From Streptomyces sp. 3214.6 (GTDB taxonomy: Bacteria > Actinomycetota > Actinomycetes > Streptomycetales > Streptomycetaceae): a DNA stretch of 64,000 nt. Below, piece by piece: positions 20,217 to 29,352 of the stretch. Both the position numbers and the translations under genes were made by a program. How positions within the stretch are numbered: the stretch's first letter is position 1; the number at the start of each line of letters is the position of its first letter. The stretch covers positions 8,246,001 through 8,310,000 of the forward strand of contig NZ_LT670819.1 of the NCBI RefSeq assembly GCF_900129855.1, given 5' to 3'. The notes beneath the pieces were generated by a model, which did no database searches, was not told the DNA's origin, and worked only from the letters and a program-made list of their open reading frames with translations.

Positions 20217-23036
20217 GTGAGCGCCATGGCCGGTGTCGAGGAGGTCGCTCCGCAACCGACGGCTGCGGACGCCGATCCCCAGGGGGAGCCGTTCTTGCGC
20301 ACACGGTTCGTCGTACCGGCCCGGCCGGTGACGTTCCTGCGGCGCGAGCGCCTGGTCAACCACCTCGACCAGGCGCTGCGGACACCCCTGACCATGGTCA
20401 ACGGCGCCGCGGGCGCGGGCAAGACGGTGCTGGTCGCCGACTGGACCGCGGCGCGCGAGGCGCCCGTCGCCTGGCTCACCACCGACGCGGCGGAGCAGGG
20501 GCCGGGCATGTTCTGGGCGTATCTGCTCCAGGCCCTGCGCGCCTCGGGCGTCTCCCTCCCCGCGGAGATCGGCTGCCCCACGGACGCGAGCCACATTCCC
20601 CCGACACTGCTGGCGCGGCTCGCCGCCGAGCTGTGCGCCAGGGACCGGCCCGCGATCGTGGTGCTCGACGAGTACGACCGGGTGAGCGACCCGCAGATCG
20701 CAGAACAGCTGGAGTTCGTACTGCACCACGCCGGCGACGGCCTGCGTCTGATCCTCGTCAGCCGTACGGAACCGCTGCTTCCGCTGCACCGGTACCGGGC
20801 GGCCGGCCGGCTCACCGAGATCCGGGCCGCGGAACTGGCCTTCACCTGCGAGGAAGCGGCCGAGCTGCTGGAACTGCACGGCCTGCGGCTTCCGGCGCAC
20901 GCCACACAGGGGCTCGTCGAACGCACCCGGGGCTGGGCCGCAGGACTGCGGCTGTGCGCCCTCGCCGCGCGGGAGAGCCCGGATCCGGAGAGGTATCTGA
21001 AGGAGTTCGAGGCCGACCGCACCACGGTCGCCGACTTCCTGCTGGCGGAGGTGCTCAGGCGGCAGTCGCCCGAGACGCAGGACGTCCTGCTGCGGGTCAG
21101 CGTCCTCGACCGTTTCTGCCCGGAGCTGGTGAACGCCCTGACCGAGCGCACCGACGCCGGGCCGATTCTGGTCGGTCTGTGCCGCGACAACGCGTTCGTC
21201 GAGCACCTCGCGCAGGACTGGTACCGGCTCCACCCGCTGTTCGGGGAGATCCTCCGGGCCCATTTGCGGATGCGGTCGCCGGGTCTGGAACCCGAACTGC
21301 ACCGGCGGGCCGCGCGGTGGCTGCGGGGCTCGGGATCCCTCGCGGAGACGCTGGGGCACGGCGCGGCCGCCGGCGACTGGGAGTTCACCGCCGACGCCCT
21401 CGTCGACGACCTGGCCATCGGCTGGCTCTTCACCGGCCTGCGCTCCGACGAACTCGCCGAACTCTTCTCCCGGATGGGGCCGGAGGCCAGGAGCCCCGCC
21501 TCGGACCTGGTCCGTGCGGCCCGCGAGCTTTCCCGCCGTGACCTCGGTCGCGGTCTGACCCACCTGCGTCGCGCGGAGGAGAGCCTGGCCGCCGAACTGG
21601 GCCTGACCGCAGCAGAGTTGGGGCTGCCGCGGGAGCAGGTGGAGCGGTGGGAGTGGGCGGGGCCGGGAGAGTCGGGGGAGCGCGGCTCGGAGAGGGGAGG
21701 CGACGGTCTTGCGGCCGAAGGCGCGTTGACGGCGGCCGGGTGGAGTCCGGCGGGCGAGGCGTCCGGCCTCGCGGCGGTCCGGTTGAGCTGTGCGCTGCTG
21801 GAGGCGCTGGCCGCCCGGCTGACCGGGGCGCCCGGCCGGGCGGAGCTGGCCGCGGCGGCCGCCGAGACGCTGCGCGACCAGGTACCCGCGCAACTGCTGG
21901 AGAGGCATCCCGAACTCACCGCCCTGCTGCTGGCCCACCTGGGTTCGGCGCGGCTGTGGGCCGGGCGGTTCGACGATGCGCGTGCCGCCCTGTCGAGGGT
22001 GGCCGGGGCCTCGGCAGGCGCGTCCACGGCGCTCGCCCGGGAGGACTCGCTCGGCCGGCTGGCTCTGATCGACTATCTGAACGGCTGGCCCGGCAGGGCG
22101 GAACGCACGGCGCGGGCCGCGCTGACCGAGACGGAGCGTTACGGCCTGCCCCAGCCGTCCGGTTCCGGCATGGGACGGCTGGTCCTGGCCGCCGTCGCCG
22201 TGGACCGCGACGAGTTGCGCCGGGCCCGGGCACTCCTCGACGAGGCGGCCGGCTCGCACCCCGCGCTGCGGGACCCGGTCATGGAGGCGGGCCGGGCCAT
22301 CGCCACCGCCCGCCTGCACCTGGCCCGTGGCGACCCCAGCGCCGCACGCGCGGCCGCGGAACGAGCCGTCCCCGCCGCCGTGCTCTCCCCCTGGGCGCAG
22401 GGGCAGACCGCGCTCGTGGTCTCCGCCGCACACCTGGCCGAGGGCCGCCCGGAGACGGCCTTCGAGGTGCTGCGGGCGACGCCCGACCAGCAGCCCGCGT
22501 GCGCGGTGGCGGCCGCGCGGGCCCAGCTCGCCGCGGGCCGGCCCGGCGCCGCGGCCGACCTGCTCGACGGCGTGCGCGCCGAGGGCCGTGCCGGCCCGGC
22601 CGTGACCGTCCGCGCCGCGTTGGTGCTGGCGCAGGCGGCGGACGAGGCGGGCGACGTGACCGACGCGCGCAGGCTCGTCGCCCAGGCACTGCGCGAGGCA
22701 CGACGCGAAGGGCTGCGACGTCCCTTCCGCGAAGCCGGGCTGTGGATCCGCCCTTACCTGGCCACGGCCTTCCCCCGGGGACCGGCCGCGGACTGGCTCA
22801 CCCCCGGGGTGCCGTCGTCCGACGGTGCACCGCCCCCGGTCGTGGAGGAGCTGAGCGGACGCGAACGCGACGTGGTGCGCAGGCTGGCCCTGATGATGTC
22901 GACGGAGGAGATCGCCGCCGACCTGTACGTGTCGGTGAACACGGTCAAGACGCACCTCAAGAGCGCCTACCGGAAGCTGGCGGTCAACCGCCGAGGCGAC
23001 GCGGTACGCCGCGCCCGCCAGCTGAACCTGCTGTGA
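20217..23036 (+). CDS. Large ATP-binding LuxR-family (LAL/MalT-type) transcriptional regulator
   Basis: 939 residues. A Walker A motif GAAGAGKT (about 63-70) opens a STAND-type NTPase domain; VVLDEYDRVSD (about 145-155) matches Walker B. A long alpha-helical repeat region follows, and the last 65 residues are a LuxR helix-turn-helix (LSGRERDVVRRLALMMSTEE, then VSVNTVKTHLKSAYRKL). Such regulators activate transcription on binding an inducer and ATP, as MalT does. GTG at 20217 is used; an ATG three codons on is equally possible. An MFS exporter gene follows in the same direction 36 bases later, a plausible target or operon partner. Confidence 0.88.
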   Translation: MSAMAGVEEVAPQPTAADADPQGEPFLRTRFVVPARPVTFLRRERLVNHLDQALRTPLTMVNGAAGAGKTVLVADWTAAREAPVAWLTTDAAEQGPGMFWAYLLQALRASGVSLPAEIGCPTDASHIPPTLLARLAAELCARDRPAIVVLDEYDRVSDPQIAEQLEFVLHHAGDGLRLILVSRTEPLLPLHRYRAAGRLTEIRAAELAFTCEEAAELLELHGLRLPAHATQGLVERTRGWAAGLRLCALAARESPDPERYLKEFEADRTTVADFLLAEVLRRQSPETQDVLLRVSVLDRFCPELVNALTERTDAGPILVGLCRDNAFVEHLAQDWYRLHPLFGEILRAHLRMRSPGLEPELHRRAARWLRGSGSLAETLGHGAAAGDWEFTADALVDDLAIGWLFTGLRSDELAELFSRMGPEARSPASDLVRAARELSRRDLGRGLTHLRRAEESLAAELGLTAAELGLPREQVERWEWAGPGESGERGSERGGDGLAAEGALTAAGWSPAGEASGLAAVRLSCALLEALAARLTGAPGRAELAAAAAETLRDQVPAQLLERHPELTALLLAHLGSARLWAGRFDDARAALSRVAGASAGASTALAREDSLGRLALIDYLNGWPGRAERTARAALTETERYGLPQPSGSGMGRLVLAAVAVDRDELRRARALLDEAAGSHPALRDPVMEAGRAIATARLHLARGDPSAARAAAERAVPAAVLSPWAQGQTALVVSAAHLAEGRPETAFEVLRATPDQQPACAVAAARAQLAAGRPGAAADLLDGVRAEGRAGPAVTVRAALVLAQAADEAGDVTDARRLVAQALREARREGLRRPFREAGLWIRPYLATAFPRGPAADWLTPGVPSSDGAPPPVVEELSGRERDVVRRLALMMSTEEIAADLYVSVNTVKTHLKSAYRKLAVNRRGDAVRRARQLNLL

Positions 23037-23072
23037 CCGACCTGGTCGTCCGGGCTGTGAAGTTCCCCCCTC

Positions 23073-24752
23073 GTGGGTGAGGCGGCGGCCGGATTTCTCG
23101 GCTGCGATGGTGTCGTGGACACCGTGACCCGCTGGCGGGCCCTGATGGTCCTGGGCACCGCCCAGTTCCTGATGGTCCTGGACACGTCCGTCATGAACGT
23201 CTCGATCAGCCAACTGGTCGAGGACTTCGACACCGAGGTGACGGCCATCCAGGCCGTCATCACCCTGTACGCCCTGGTCATGGCCGCCTTTATGATCATC
23301 GGCGGCCGGTTCGGGGACATCCTCGGACGACGACGGATCTTCCTCCTCGGCCTCGTCGTCTACGCCACGGGATCGGCCCTCACCGCCGTCGCCCCCACCC
23401 TGTGGGTGCTCACGCTGGGCTGGTCGGTCATCGAGGGGCTGGGCGCCGCGATGGTCCTGCCGGCCATGGCGGCGCTGGTCGCCGAGTCCTACCGGGGGCG
23501 GGACCGGGCCGTGGCCTACGGCGTCATCGGCGGTCTGGCGGGCGCGGGGATCGCGGTCGGCCCGCTGCTGGGCGGCTGGGTGACGACGTATCTCACCTGG
23601 CGGCTGGTCTTCGCCGGTGAGGTCGTGGTCGTGCTGGTGATGCTGTGCTTCCGCCGGGTGATCACGGAGTCCCCGCGCACCGGGCCACGCCCCCACCTCG
23701 ACGCGGTGGGCGCCGCGCTCTCGGCGGCCGGACTGGCCCTCGGCGTGCTCGGGGTCCTGCAGAGCGGCACGTGGGGCTGGGTGCAGCCCCGCAACCCGCC
23801 CTTCACCGTCCTGGGTTTCTCGCCCACCCTGTTCGTCGTCGGCGCCGGAGCGGCCGTCCTCGCCGTCTTCGTGCACTGGGAGCGGCGCCGGGACGCGCAC
23901 GGCTCGGAGCCACTGGTGCATCTTGCTCTGCTGCACAGGCCCGCGCTGCGATCCGGCCTGATGTGTCTGCTGAGCCAGAACCTCATCCTGCTGGGGCTGT
24001 TCTTCACCATCCCGCTGTATCTCCAGGTCGTGCAGGGCTTCGACGCCTTCGAGACCGGCCTGCGCCTGCTCCCCGTGTCGGTCACCATGCTCGCGGCCTC
24101 GATGGGCGCCACCCGGCTGGGGCGGGTGGCGGGACCACGCCGAGTGGTCCGGCTCGCGCTGCTGACCCTGGCCGCGGCCATCGTGTGGCTGCTGGCCACC
24201 ATCGACCCCGTCATCGACGACGCGCAGTTCGCCGGGGCGATGGCACTCCTCGGGGTGGGCATGGGCCTGCTCGCCTCACAGCTGGGCAACGTCGTTCAGT
24301 CCTCCGTGGGCGAGGACGAACGCAGCGAGGTGGGCGGGCTGCAGTTCACGGCGCAGAATCTGGGCTCCGCGCTGGGCACCGCGCTCATCGGATCGCTGCT
24401 GGTCGGCGCCCTGGCCCAGGCCTTCACCACAAGTGTGGAGGAGCATCCCCGGCTCTCGGAGGAGACCCGTCGGCAGACCGGGGTCGCCCTGGAGGCCGGC
24501 ATCTCCTTCGTCCCCACCGAGCAGGTGCGCTCTGCGGCCGAGGACGCCGGGCTGCCGCCCGCCGAGGTCGACGCCCTCGCGGACTCCTACGCCTCGGCGC
24601 AACTAGACGGTCTGAAAGCGGCGATCCTGGCCGCCGGTGGGATCACGCTCGCCAGTTTCCTGGTCACGCCGCATCTGCCGACGCGGAAGGCCGAACGTCC
24701 GAGCCGGCCCGGGACCGGCATGCCGGCCGGCACGACCGGGCCGTCGCGCTGA
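23073..24752 (+). CDS. MFS transporter, DHA2 (14-helix) drug-efflux type
   Basis: Up to 559 residues, about 14 transmembrane helices. Family motifs are visible: FLMVLDTSVMNVS in helix 1, the loop motif GGRFGDILGRRRIF (about 70-85) and the antiporter motif C region GGLAGAGIAVGPLLGGW (about 150). These proteins export drugs or metabolites by proton exchange. The exact start is unsure: GTGs at 23073 and nearer to VTRWRALMV are possible and none has a strong ribosome site. The gene follows the LAL regulator closely. Confidence 0.85.
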   Translation: MGEAAAGFLGCDGVVDTVTRWRALMVLGTAQFLMVLDTSVMNVSISQLVEDFDTEVTAIQAVITLYALVMAAFMIIGGRFGDILGRRRIFLLGLVVYATGSALTAVAPTLWVLTLGWSVIEGLGAAMVLPAMAALVAESYRGRDRAVAYGVIGGLAGAGIAVGPLLGGWVTTYLTWRLVFAGEVVVVLVMLCFRRVITESPRTGPRPHLDAVGAALSAAGLALGVLGVLQSGTWGWVQPRNPPFTVLGFSPTLFVVGAGAAVLAVFVHWERRRDAHGSEPLVHLALLHRPALRSGLMCLLSQNLILLGLFFTIPLYLQVVQGFDAFETGLRLLPVSVTMLAASMGATRLGRVAGPRRVVRLALLTLAAAIVWLLATIDPVIDDAQFAGAMALLGVGMGLLASQLGNVVQSSVGEDERSEVGGLQFTAQNLGSALGTALIGSLLVGALAQAFTTSVEEHPRLSEETRRQTGVALEAGISFVPTEQVRSAAEDAGLPPAEVDALADSYASAQLDGLKAAILAAGGITLASFLVTPHLPTRKAERPSRPGTGMPAGTTGPSR

Positions 24753-24797
24753 CCCGCCCGACCGACCGAACCGTCCGACTCGTCGAGGGAGGCCGCG

Positions 24798-25319
24798 ATG
24801 TCCAGGCCCGGTCACATCGCGGCGGCCCGGGCGCGCGCCGCCGAGCGTCGGGCCCCCGCCGACCACTCCGGCGGCGTCTACGGGTCCATGCTCGCGGCCT
24901 CGGTGGTCGTCGGCGCGGGCAGCCTGGGCTCGTTCCCGCGCCTGGAACTTGTGCTGCTGCTGTTGCTCACCGGCGTCGTTTTCTGGATCGCGCATGTACA
25001 CGCCCAGCTGTTCGGGGCGCGGTTGGCACGGCGAACCCCGGACCGGGGGATCGTGCTCAAGGTGTGCCGCGACGAGTGGCCGATCCTGCAGGCCGCCATT
25101 CCGCCGGCCCTCGCCGTGGCCGTCAGCCCCTTGCTCGGCCTCGACCTGCAGGGCGCCGTCTGGCTCGCGCTCGCGGTCGCCGTCGCGGGCCAGGTGGGCT
25201 GGTCGGCGTCCGCGGCACGGCGCGACGGCGCCTCGTGGCGCCTGGTCGTCACCACCGCCTCGGTGAATCTCGCGCTGGGTCTGCTGATCATCGCTCTCAA
25301 GCTCTTCCTGAAGCACTGA
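24798..25319 (+). CDS. Membrane protein of unknown function, four helices
   Basis: 173 residues with a basic N-terminus (MSRPGHIAAARARAAERR) and four hydrophobic segments (about 30-45, 50-68, 95-125, 150-170). No known motif. ATG follows GAGGGAGG by 7 bases. The gene ends ...FLKH and the CAC-TGA end is the first unit of an 8-bp tandem repeat array. Confidence 0.65.
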   Translation: MSRPGHIAAARARAAERRAPADHSGGVYGSMLAASVVVGAGSLGSFPRLELVLLLLLTGVVFWIAHVHAQLFGARLARRTPDRGIVLKVCRDEWPILQAAIPPALAVAVSPLLGLDLQGAVWLALAVAVAGQVGWSASAARRDGASWRLVVTTASVNLALGLLIIALKLFLKH

Positions 25320-25414
25320 AGCACTGAAGCACTGAAGCACTGAAGCACTGAAGCACTGAAGCACTGAAGCACTGAAGCACTGAAGCACTGAAGCACTGAG
25401 GCGCTGAGGCGCTG
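25311..25414 (+). repeat. 8-bp tandem repeat array overlapping a gene end
   Basis: Eleven exact units of AAGCACTG (25311-25398) followed by two variant units AGGCGCTG (25399-25414). The first unit carries the last two codons and stop of the preceding gene. The 8-bp period puts TGA into all three forward frames, while the reverse strand reads as an open Ser/Val/Leu/Gln/Cys/Phe repeat that is not a real gene. Confidence 0.95.
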
Positions 25415-25549
25415 AATTGGGCGGCGCGGGTGCCGTTCTGCAGCGGCGGTCTATCACCTTCACCGGGTGAAGCCGTCCGTCCCCCGGGGACGCAGGATCG
25501 AGGGGAAAGGGCGCAGTCCGCCTGTCCCAGGCCGTCCCGGGAGCAGCTC

Positions 25550-25765
25550 ATGCGCTACGAGATCCGCGTCGACGGACAGATGTCGGAGGTACTGACCAGG
25601 GCCTTTCCGGAACTGGACCATGTGGTCATGTCCGGTCAGACCCTCCTGTTCGGATACGTCGTCGACGAGGCGCACCTGTACGGGCTGCTGGCCCGCTGCC
25701 AGTCCCTGGGGCTGCGGGTCCTGGAGATGCGCCAACTGCCTGCCGGGCGCGAGGAGGAGTCATGA
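25550..25765 (+). CDS. Small conserved actinobacterial protein
   Basis: 71 residues, MRYEIRVDGQMSEVLTRAF then LFGYVVDEAHLYGLLARCQS. The alternating pattern looks like a small ferredoxin-like or ACT-like alpha/beta fold. The ATG at 25550 has GGGAG 8 bases upstream. Its stop overlaps the ATG of the HdeD gene by 4 bases (ATGA), so the two are translated together. Function unknown. Confidence 0.75.
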   Translation: MRYEIRVDGQMSEVLTRAFPELDHVVMSGQTLLFGYVVDEAHLYGLLARCQSLGLRVLEMRQLPAGREEES

Positions 25766-26394
25766 GCGTGTCGCCTGGTCCCGCACCGCACAACGAGCCG
25801 CTGGGCAACGATCCCGCCGACACCCTGGCCGTGCTCGGCCGCTCCTGGACGTGGATCCTCGGCTCGGCGGTCGCCAGCTTCGTACCGGGCGTCCTGATCC
25901 TGGTCTGGCCGGACGAGACCCTGCACGTCCTGGCGGTCCTCATCGGCCTGTACCTGCTGGTGACCGCGGTGTTCCGGTTCGTCGCGGCCTTCGCCCGGGA
26001 GGACCACGGCGAACGGCTGACCGGCCTCCTCCTGGCGATGCTGTACGTGGTGGCCGGGGTGCTGTGCCTGAGACACCCCCTGCAGACGATCGCGGCGCTC
26101 TCCCTGGTCGTCGGCGTCCTGTGGCTGGTGTCCGGCATGCTCACCCTCTACACGGCCCTCGCGGCCAAGGACCTCCCGCACCGGGGCGTCGTCCTCGGCG
26201 CGGCGGTGTTCGCGATCGTGGCGGGGATCGTGGTGCTGGCGCTGCCCACCGAGTCGGCCCGCGCGCTGACGCGGCTGCTCGGCCTGTGGCTCGTCCTGCT
26301 CGGTCTGGTCGAGGCGGCGGTCGCCTTCGCGTGGCGCGCCGCGCTGCGCAGGGTGCGTAAGGCGGGGCCGGGAGCTCCTGCCGGGACGGTCTGA
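25762..26394 (+). CDS. HdeD family (DUF308) membrane protein
   Basis: 210 residues with six membrane helices arranged as three hairpins, as in the acid-resistance protein HdeD. Segment 1 reads WTWILGSAVASFVPGVLILV. In enterobacteria HdeD protects dense cultures from acid; the role in actinobacteria is not established. It overlaps the upstream small gene by 4 bases and has GAGGAG before its ATG. Confidence 0.85.
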   Translation: MSVSPGPAPHNEPLGNDPADTLAVLGRSWTWILGSAVASFVPGVLILVWPDETLHVLAVLIGLYLLVTAVFRFVAAFAREDHGERLTGLLLAMLYVVAGVLCLRHPLQTIAALSLVVGVLWLVSGMLTLYTALAAKDLPHRGVVLGAAVFAIVAGIVVLALPTESARALTRLLGLWLVLLGLVEAAVAFAWRAALRRVRKAGPGAPAGTV

Positions 26395-26563
26395 GCCGGG
26401 CTGCTCCGACCCGTTGCGCGGACTCTCGTGCACAGACTCTCACCCGTCTCGGGTGAGGCCGCGGGCCGCTTGCCGTGGGCACGCTGAGAACGGCACGCGA
26501 CGGCATGTCGGTACACCGGATGTCGTCGGGATGGCGGGCGAACGCCCGGAACGGAGGAGAGAC

Positions 26564-26998
26564 ATGAGTGGGGACACGTACCTCGCGTACGACTATCCGC
26601 TGCTGAGCGCCTTCTGGACCATGCTGGTCTTCTTCCTGTGGATCATGTGGTTCGTCCTGCTGTTCCGGATCGTCGTCGACATCATCCGCGACGACGACCT
26701 CGGCGGCTGGGCCAAGACCGGCTGGATGGTGTTCTGCATCGTCCTGCCCTTCCTGGGCGTGTTCGTCTATGTGATCGCCCGGGGCAAGAACATGGGGCGC
26801 AGGGAGATCGCGCAGGCGCGTGAGCAGCAGAGGGCCTTCGACAGCTACGTCCGCGAGACGGCCAGGGGTGCCGACGCCGGTCCCTCCAGCAGCGTCGACG
26901 AACTCGCCCGGCTGTCCGAGATCCGCGCCCGCGGCGACATCACGGACGAGGAGTTCGCCAGGGCGAAGCAACTGGTCCTCAGCGGCTCACGACACTGA
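26564..26998 (+). CDS. SHOCT and PLDc-N domain membrane protein
   Basis: 144 residues. Two membrane segments (about 15-40 and 52-73, with the GWAKTGWMVFCIVLPFLGV core of the PLDc-N family) are followed by a charged linker and a C-terminal SHOCT helix-turn (VDELARLSEIRARGDITDEE). SHOCT domains are thought to mediate oligomerisation. The ATG at 26564 follows GGAGGAGAG. It sits in a run of small membrane proteins. The final His codon and stop begin another tandem repeat. Confidence 0.85.
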   Translation: MSGDTYLAYDYPLLSAFWTMLVFFLWIMWFVLLFRIVVDIIRDDDLGGWAKTGWMVFCIVLPFLGVFVYVIARGKNMGRREIAQAREQQRAFDSYVRETARGADAGPSSSVDELARLSEIRARGDITDEEFARAKQLVLSGSRH

Positions 26999-27060
26999 GC
27001 GCGCAACACACTGAGCGCGCAACACACTGAGCGCGCAACACGCAACACGCAACACGCAAC
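26992..27060 (+). repeat. 16-bp and 7-bp tandem repeats overlapping a gene end
   Basis: Three exact units of ACACTGAGCGCGCAAC (26992-27039) are followed by three units of ACGCAAC (27040-27060), itself a fragment of the 16-mer's end. The TGA in the first unit is the stop codon of the SHOCT gene. Confidence 0.92.
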
Positions 27061-27106
27061 ACACAAGCGACAACGGGCAACACCCCAAGCGAATCGAGGC
27101 ATCGGG

Positions 27107-27541
27107 ATGACGACACACAGCACCCACGCGCCGTCGGTCAAGCGGCACACGGCCAAACAGCACTGGGCCGAGGGCCTGATGGTGTTCGCGGCCGTCACAC
27201 TCATGCTCTCCGGAGTGCTCGACATCTTCCGCGGCATCATGGGAATCGCCCAGGACGACATCCTCATCACGACCCGCAACTACGTCTTCCAGTACGACGT
27301 CACCGGCTGGGGCTGGGTCCACCTCGCCCTGGGTGTGGTCGCCGTGATCGTCAGTCTGGGGCTGTTCCAGGCGGCGCTGTGGGCGCGGGTGGCCGGCGTG
27401 GCCATCGCCGGGCTGATCGTCATCGCCAACTTCCTGTCCCTGCCGCAGTATCCGGTCTGGTCGGTCGTGGTGATCGCCTTCTCGGTGTTCGTCATCTGGG
27501 CTCTGTGCGTGGTGAAGCCGGACACGTCCGAAGAACGCTGA
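27107..27541 (+). CDS. DUF7144-type four-helix membrane protein
   Basis: 144 residues with four membrane segments; EGLMVFAAVTLMLSGVLDIF is the first and GWGWVHLALGVVAVIVSLGL the second, the arrangement of a widespread actinobacterial membrane family of unknown role. It follows the repeat region and precedes the amidotransferase gene by 15 bases, so these two probably share a transcript. Confidence 0.75.
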   Translation: MTTHSTHAPSVKRHTAKQHWAEGLMVFAAVTLMLSGVLDIFRGIMGIAQDDILITTRNYVFQYDVTGWGWVHLALGVVAVIVSLGLFQAALWARVAGVAIAGLIVIANFLSLPQYPVWSVVVIAFSVFVIWALCVVKPDTSEER

Positions 27542-27556
27542 CCGAAAGGTTGGACG

Positions 27557-28393
27557 ATGTGCCGTTGGCTCGCCTATTCGGGCACCCCCGTGCTGCTGGA
27601 AACGATCCTGTACCGGCCGGCGCACTCACTGATCGACCAGAGCCTGCACTCCCGGATGGGCGTCGAGACGACCAACGGTGACGGGTTCGGCGTCGGCTGG
27701 TACGGGCCGGGCGTGGACACCCCCGCGGTGGTCCGGGAGATCGGCCCGGCCTGGAGCAACCGCAATCTGCGGGAGATCGCCGGGCACGTCCGCTCGTCGC
27801 TGTTCTTCGCCCACATCAGGGCCTCGACCGGCTCGGCGGTGCAGCAGACCAACTCCCACCCGTTCCGGCACGGCCGCTGGATGTGGATGCACAACGGCGC
27901 CATCGCCGACTTCCACCGGCTCCGCCGGGACCTCGCCCTCGCCGTCGACCCGGAACTCTTCCTCGACATCGAGGGGTCGACGGACTCCGAGATGATGTTC
28001 TTCCTGGCGCTCACCCTCGGCCTGGAGGAGGATCCACCCGGCGCCGTCGCCCGGATGGCGGGCCTGGTGGAACGCACCGGACACGAGCACGGGGTGGAGT
28101 TCCCGCTCCAGATGACGATCGCCGTGACCGACGGGGAGCGGCTGTGGGCCTTCCGCTACTCCAGCCAGGGAACCTCACGCTCGCTCTTCTACAGCACCCG
28201 CGTGGAGACACTCCGGGCGCTCCACCCCGACGTGGCGTTCCTGCGCGAGGTCTCCGACGAGACCCGCCTCATCGTCTCCGAGCCCCTGGGCAACCTGCCC
28301 GGCGCCTGGAACAAGGTCCCCGAGAGCACGTACGGCGTGGTCCAGCCCGACGGGGACGACAACCTCGTCCACTTCGCCCCGCAGGCCGCGTAG
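27557..28393 (+). CDS. Class II glutamine amidotransferase (YafJ type)
   Basis: 278 residues beginning MCRWLAYSGTP; Cys2 becomes the N-terminal nucleophile after Met removal. The Ntn-hydrolase motifs NGDGFGVGWY (about 41-50), HIRASTG and MWMHNGAI are present. The domain releases ammonia from glutamine, but there is no synthase domain, so the acceptor is unknown. ATG follows AAAGG by 8 bases. Confidence 0.9.
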   Translation: MCRWLAYSGTPVLLETILYRPAHSLIDQSLHSRMGVETTNGDGFGVGWYGPGVDTPAVVREIGPAWSNRNLREIAGHVRSSLFFAHIRASTGSAVQQTNSHPFRHGRWMWMHNGAIADFHRLRRDLALAVDPELFLDIEGSTDSEMMFFLALTLGLEEDPPGAVARMAGLVERTGHEHGVEFPLQMTIAVTDGERLWAFRYSSQGTSRSLFYSTRVETLRALHPDVAFLREVSDETRLIVSEPLGNLPGAWNKVPESTYGVVQPDGDDNLVHFAPQAA

Positions 28394-28432
28394 AGGGGAA
28401 GGTCTCCCCCAAGGCGGGCCGAAGGCCGGAGG

Positions 28433-29236
28433 TCAGTGCACCGAGAACCCGCCGTCGACGAAGATCGCCTGCCCGGTGACGTAGCCGGAGCCGCGTCCGG
28501 CCAGGAACACGGCGGCTCCGGCGAAGTCCTCGGCCAGGCCGTTGCGCCCGGCCATCGTGCGTGCGGCGAGCGCCGCCACCCGCTCCGGGTCGGACGCCAA
28601 CCGTGCGTTGAGCGGCGTCATGACGAAGCCGGGCACCAGGGTGTTGCAGGTGACTCCGTACGGCGACCACGCCTCGGCCTGTGAGCGGGCCAGCGACTCC
28701 AGCGCCCCCTTGGAGACCCCGTAGGCGCCGCTCTGGACGAACGCCCGGTGCGCCTGCTGGGAGCTGATGTGGATGATCCGTCCGAAGCCCCGCTCGGCCA
28801 TGCCGGGTCCGAAGCGTCGGCCCAGCAGGTAGGGCGCCTCCAGGTTCACCGCCATGGTGGCGTCCCACACCTCCTCGTCCAGCTCGCCCATCGGCGGCCG
28901 CAGGTTGATGCCGGCGCTGTTGACGAGGATGTCGGGCTCACCGAACGCCTCGACCGCCCGCTCCGCCGCAGCGCGCACCCCGTCCCGGGTGCTCAGGTCG
29001 GCGCTCGCCCAGGCCGCCCGGCAGCCGTCGGCCGTGAGCTCGTCGACCGCGGCGGCGAGTTCCGCCTCCTTGCGTGCCACGACCACCACGCTCGCGCCCG
29101 CCCGGGCGAGGGCCCCGGCGACGGCCCGGCCGATGCCGGAACTGCCGCCCGTCACGACGGCGACCCGGCCGTCCAGCGAGAAGAGTTGAGAGAGGTAACC
29201 GTTCGAGGCGGTGTGCGAAGTGCCGTCCGATGCCAT
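28433..29236 (-). CDS. SDR family NAD(P)-dependent oxidoreductase
   Basis: 267 residues of the classical short-chain dehydrogenase fold: cofactor motif VTGGSSGIGRA (about 29-39), NSAGIN, catalytic Ser in HISSQQAHRA and the YGVSK Tyr/Lys pair near residue 170, and the end GYVTGQAIFVDGGFSVH. Members of this subgroup are often annotated as gluconate 5-dehydrogenase or 3-oxoacyl-ACP reductase; the substrate is not deducible. Divergent from the padR gene with a 116-base shared upstream region. Confidence 0.88.
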   Translation of the reverse strand: MASDGTSHTASNGYLSQLFSLDGRVAVVTGGSSGIGRAVAGALARAGASVVVVARKEAELAAAVDELTADGCRAAWASADLSTRDGVRAAAERAVEAFGEPDILVNSAGINLRPPMGELDEEVWDATMAVNLEAPYLLGRRFGPGMAERGFGRIIHISSQQAHRAFVQSGAYGVSKGALESLARSQAEAWSPYGVTCNTLVPGFVMTPLNARLASDPERVAALAARTMAGRNGLAEDFAGAAVFLAGRGSGYVTGQAIFVDGGFSVH

Positions 29237-29278
29237 GTCCGCACTCTAAGGGGCAGAGTCTAGCCAAGCGAACTGTTC

Positions 29279-29288
29279 CGATATATCG
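29279..29288. promoter_or_regulatory. Palindromic site in the SDR-PadR divergent region
   Basis: CGATATATCG, a perfect 10-bp palindrome in an AT-rich patch, lies 64 bases before the padR-type start and 43 before the divergent SDR start. PadR repressors commonly bind ATAT-centred dyads near their own genes. Confidence 0.55.
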
Positions 29289-29352
29289 TTGACGCATCGC
29301 GACAGATCGGCGATGGAATGAACAGAGATGCACAGATGGCGGAGACGGAGTG

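Noticed and set aside
20190..23936. 1248-codon open frame antisense to the LAL regulator and MFS gene
   Set aside because: Low-complexity composition and no motif; the plus-strand genes are unmistakable.
25297..25551. Minus-strand frame across the 8-bp repeat, coding an ASVLQCFS-type repeat peptide
   Set aside because: The peptide is only the reading of the tandem repeat; it lacks a start signal and ends in non-coding sequence.
26992..27060. Possible CRISPR array
   Set aside because: Repeat units are contiguous with no spacers, and no cas genes are present; the same applies to the arrays at 18038, 25311 and 60720.
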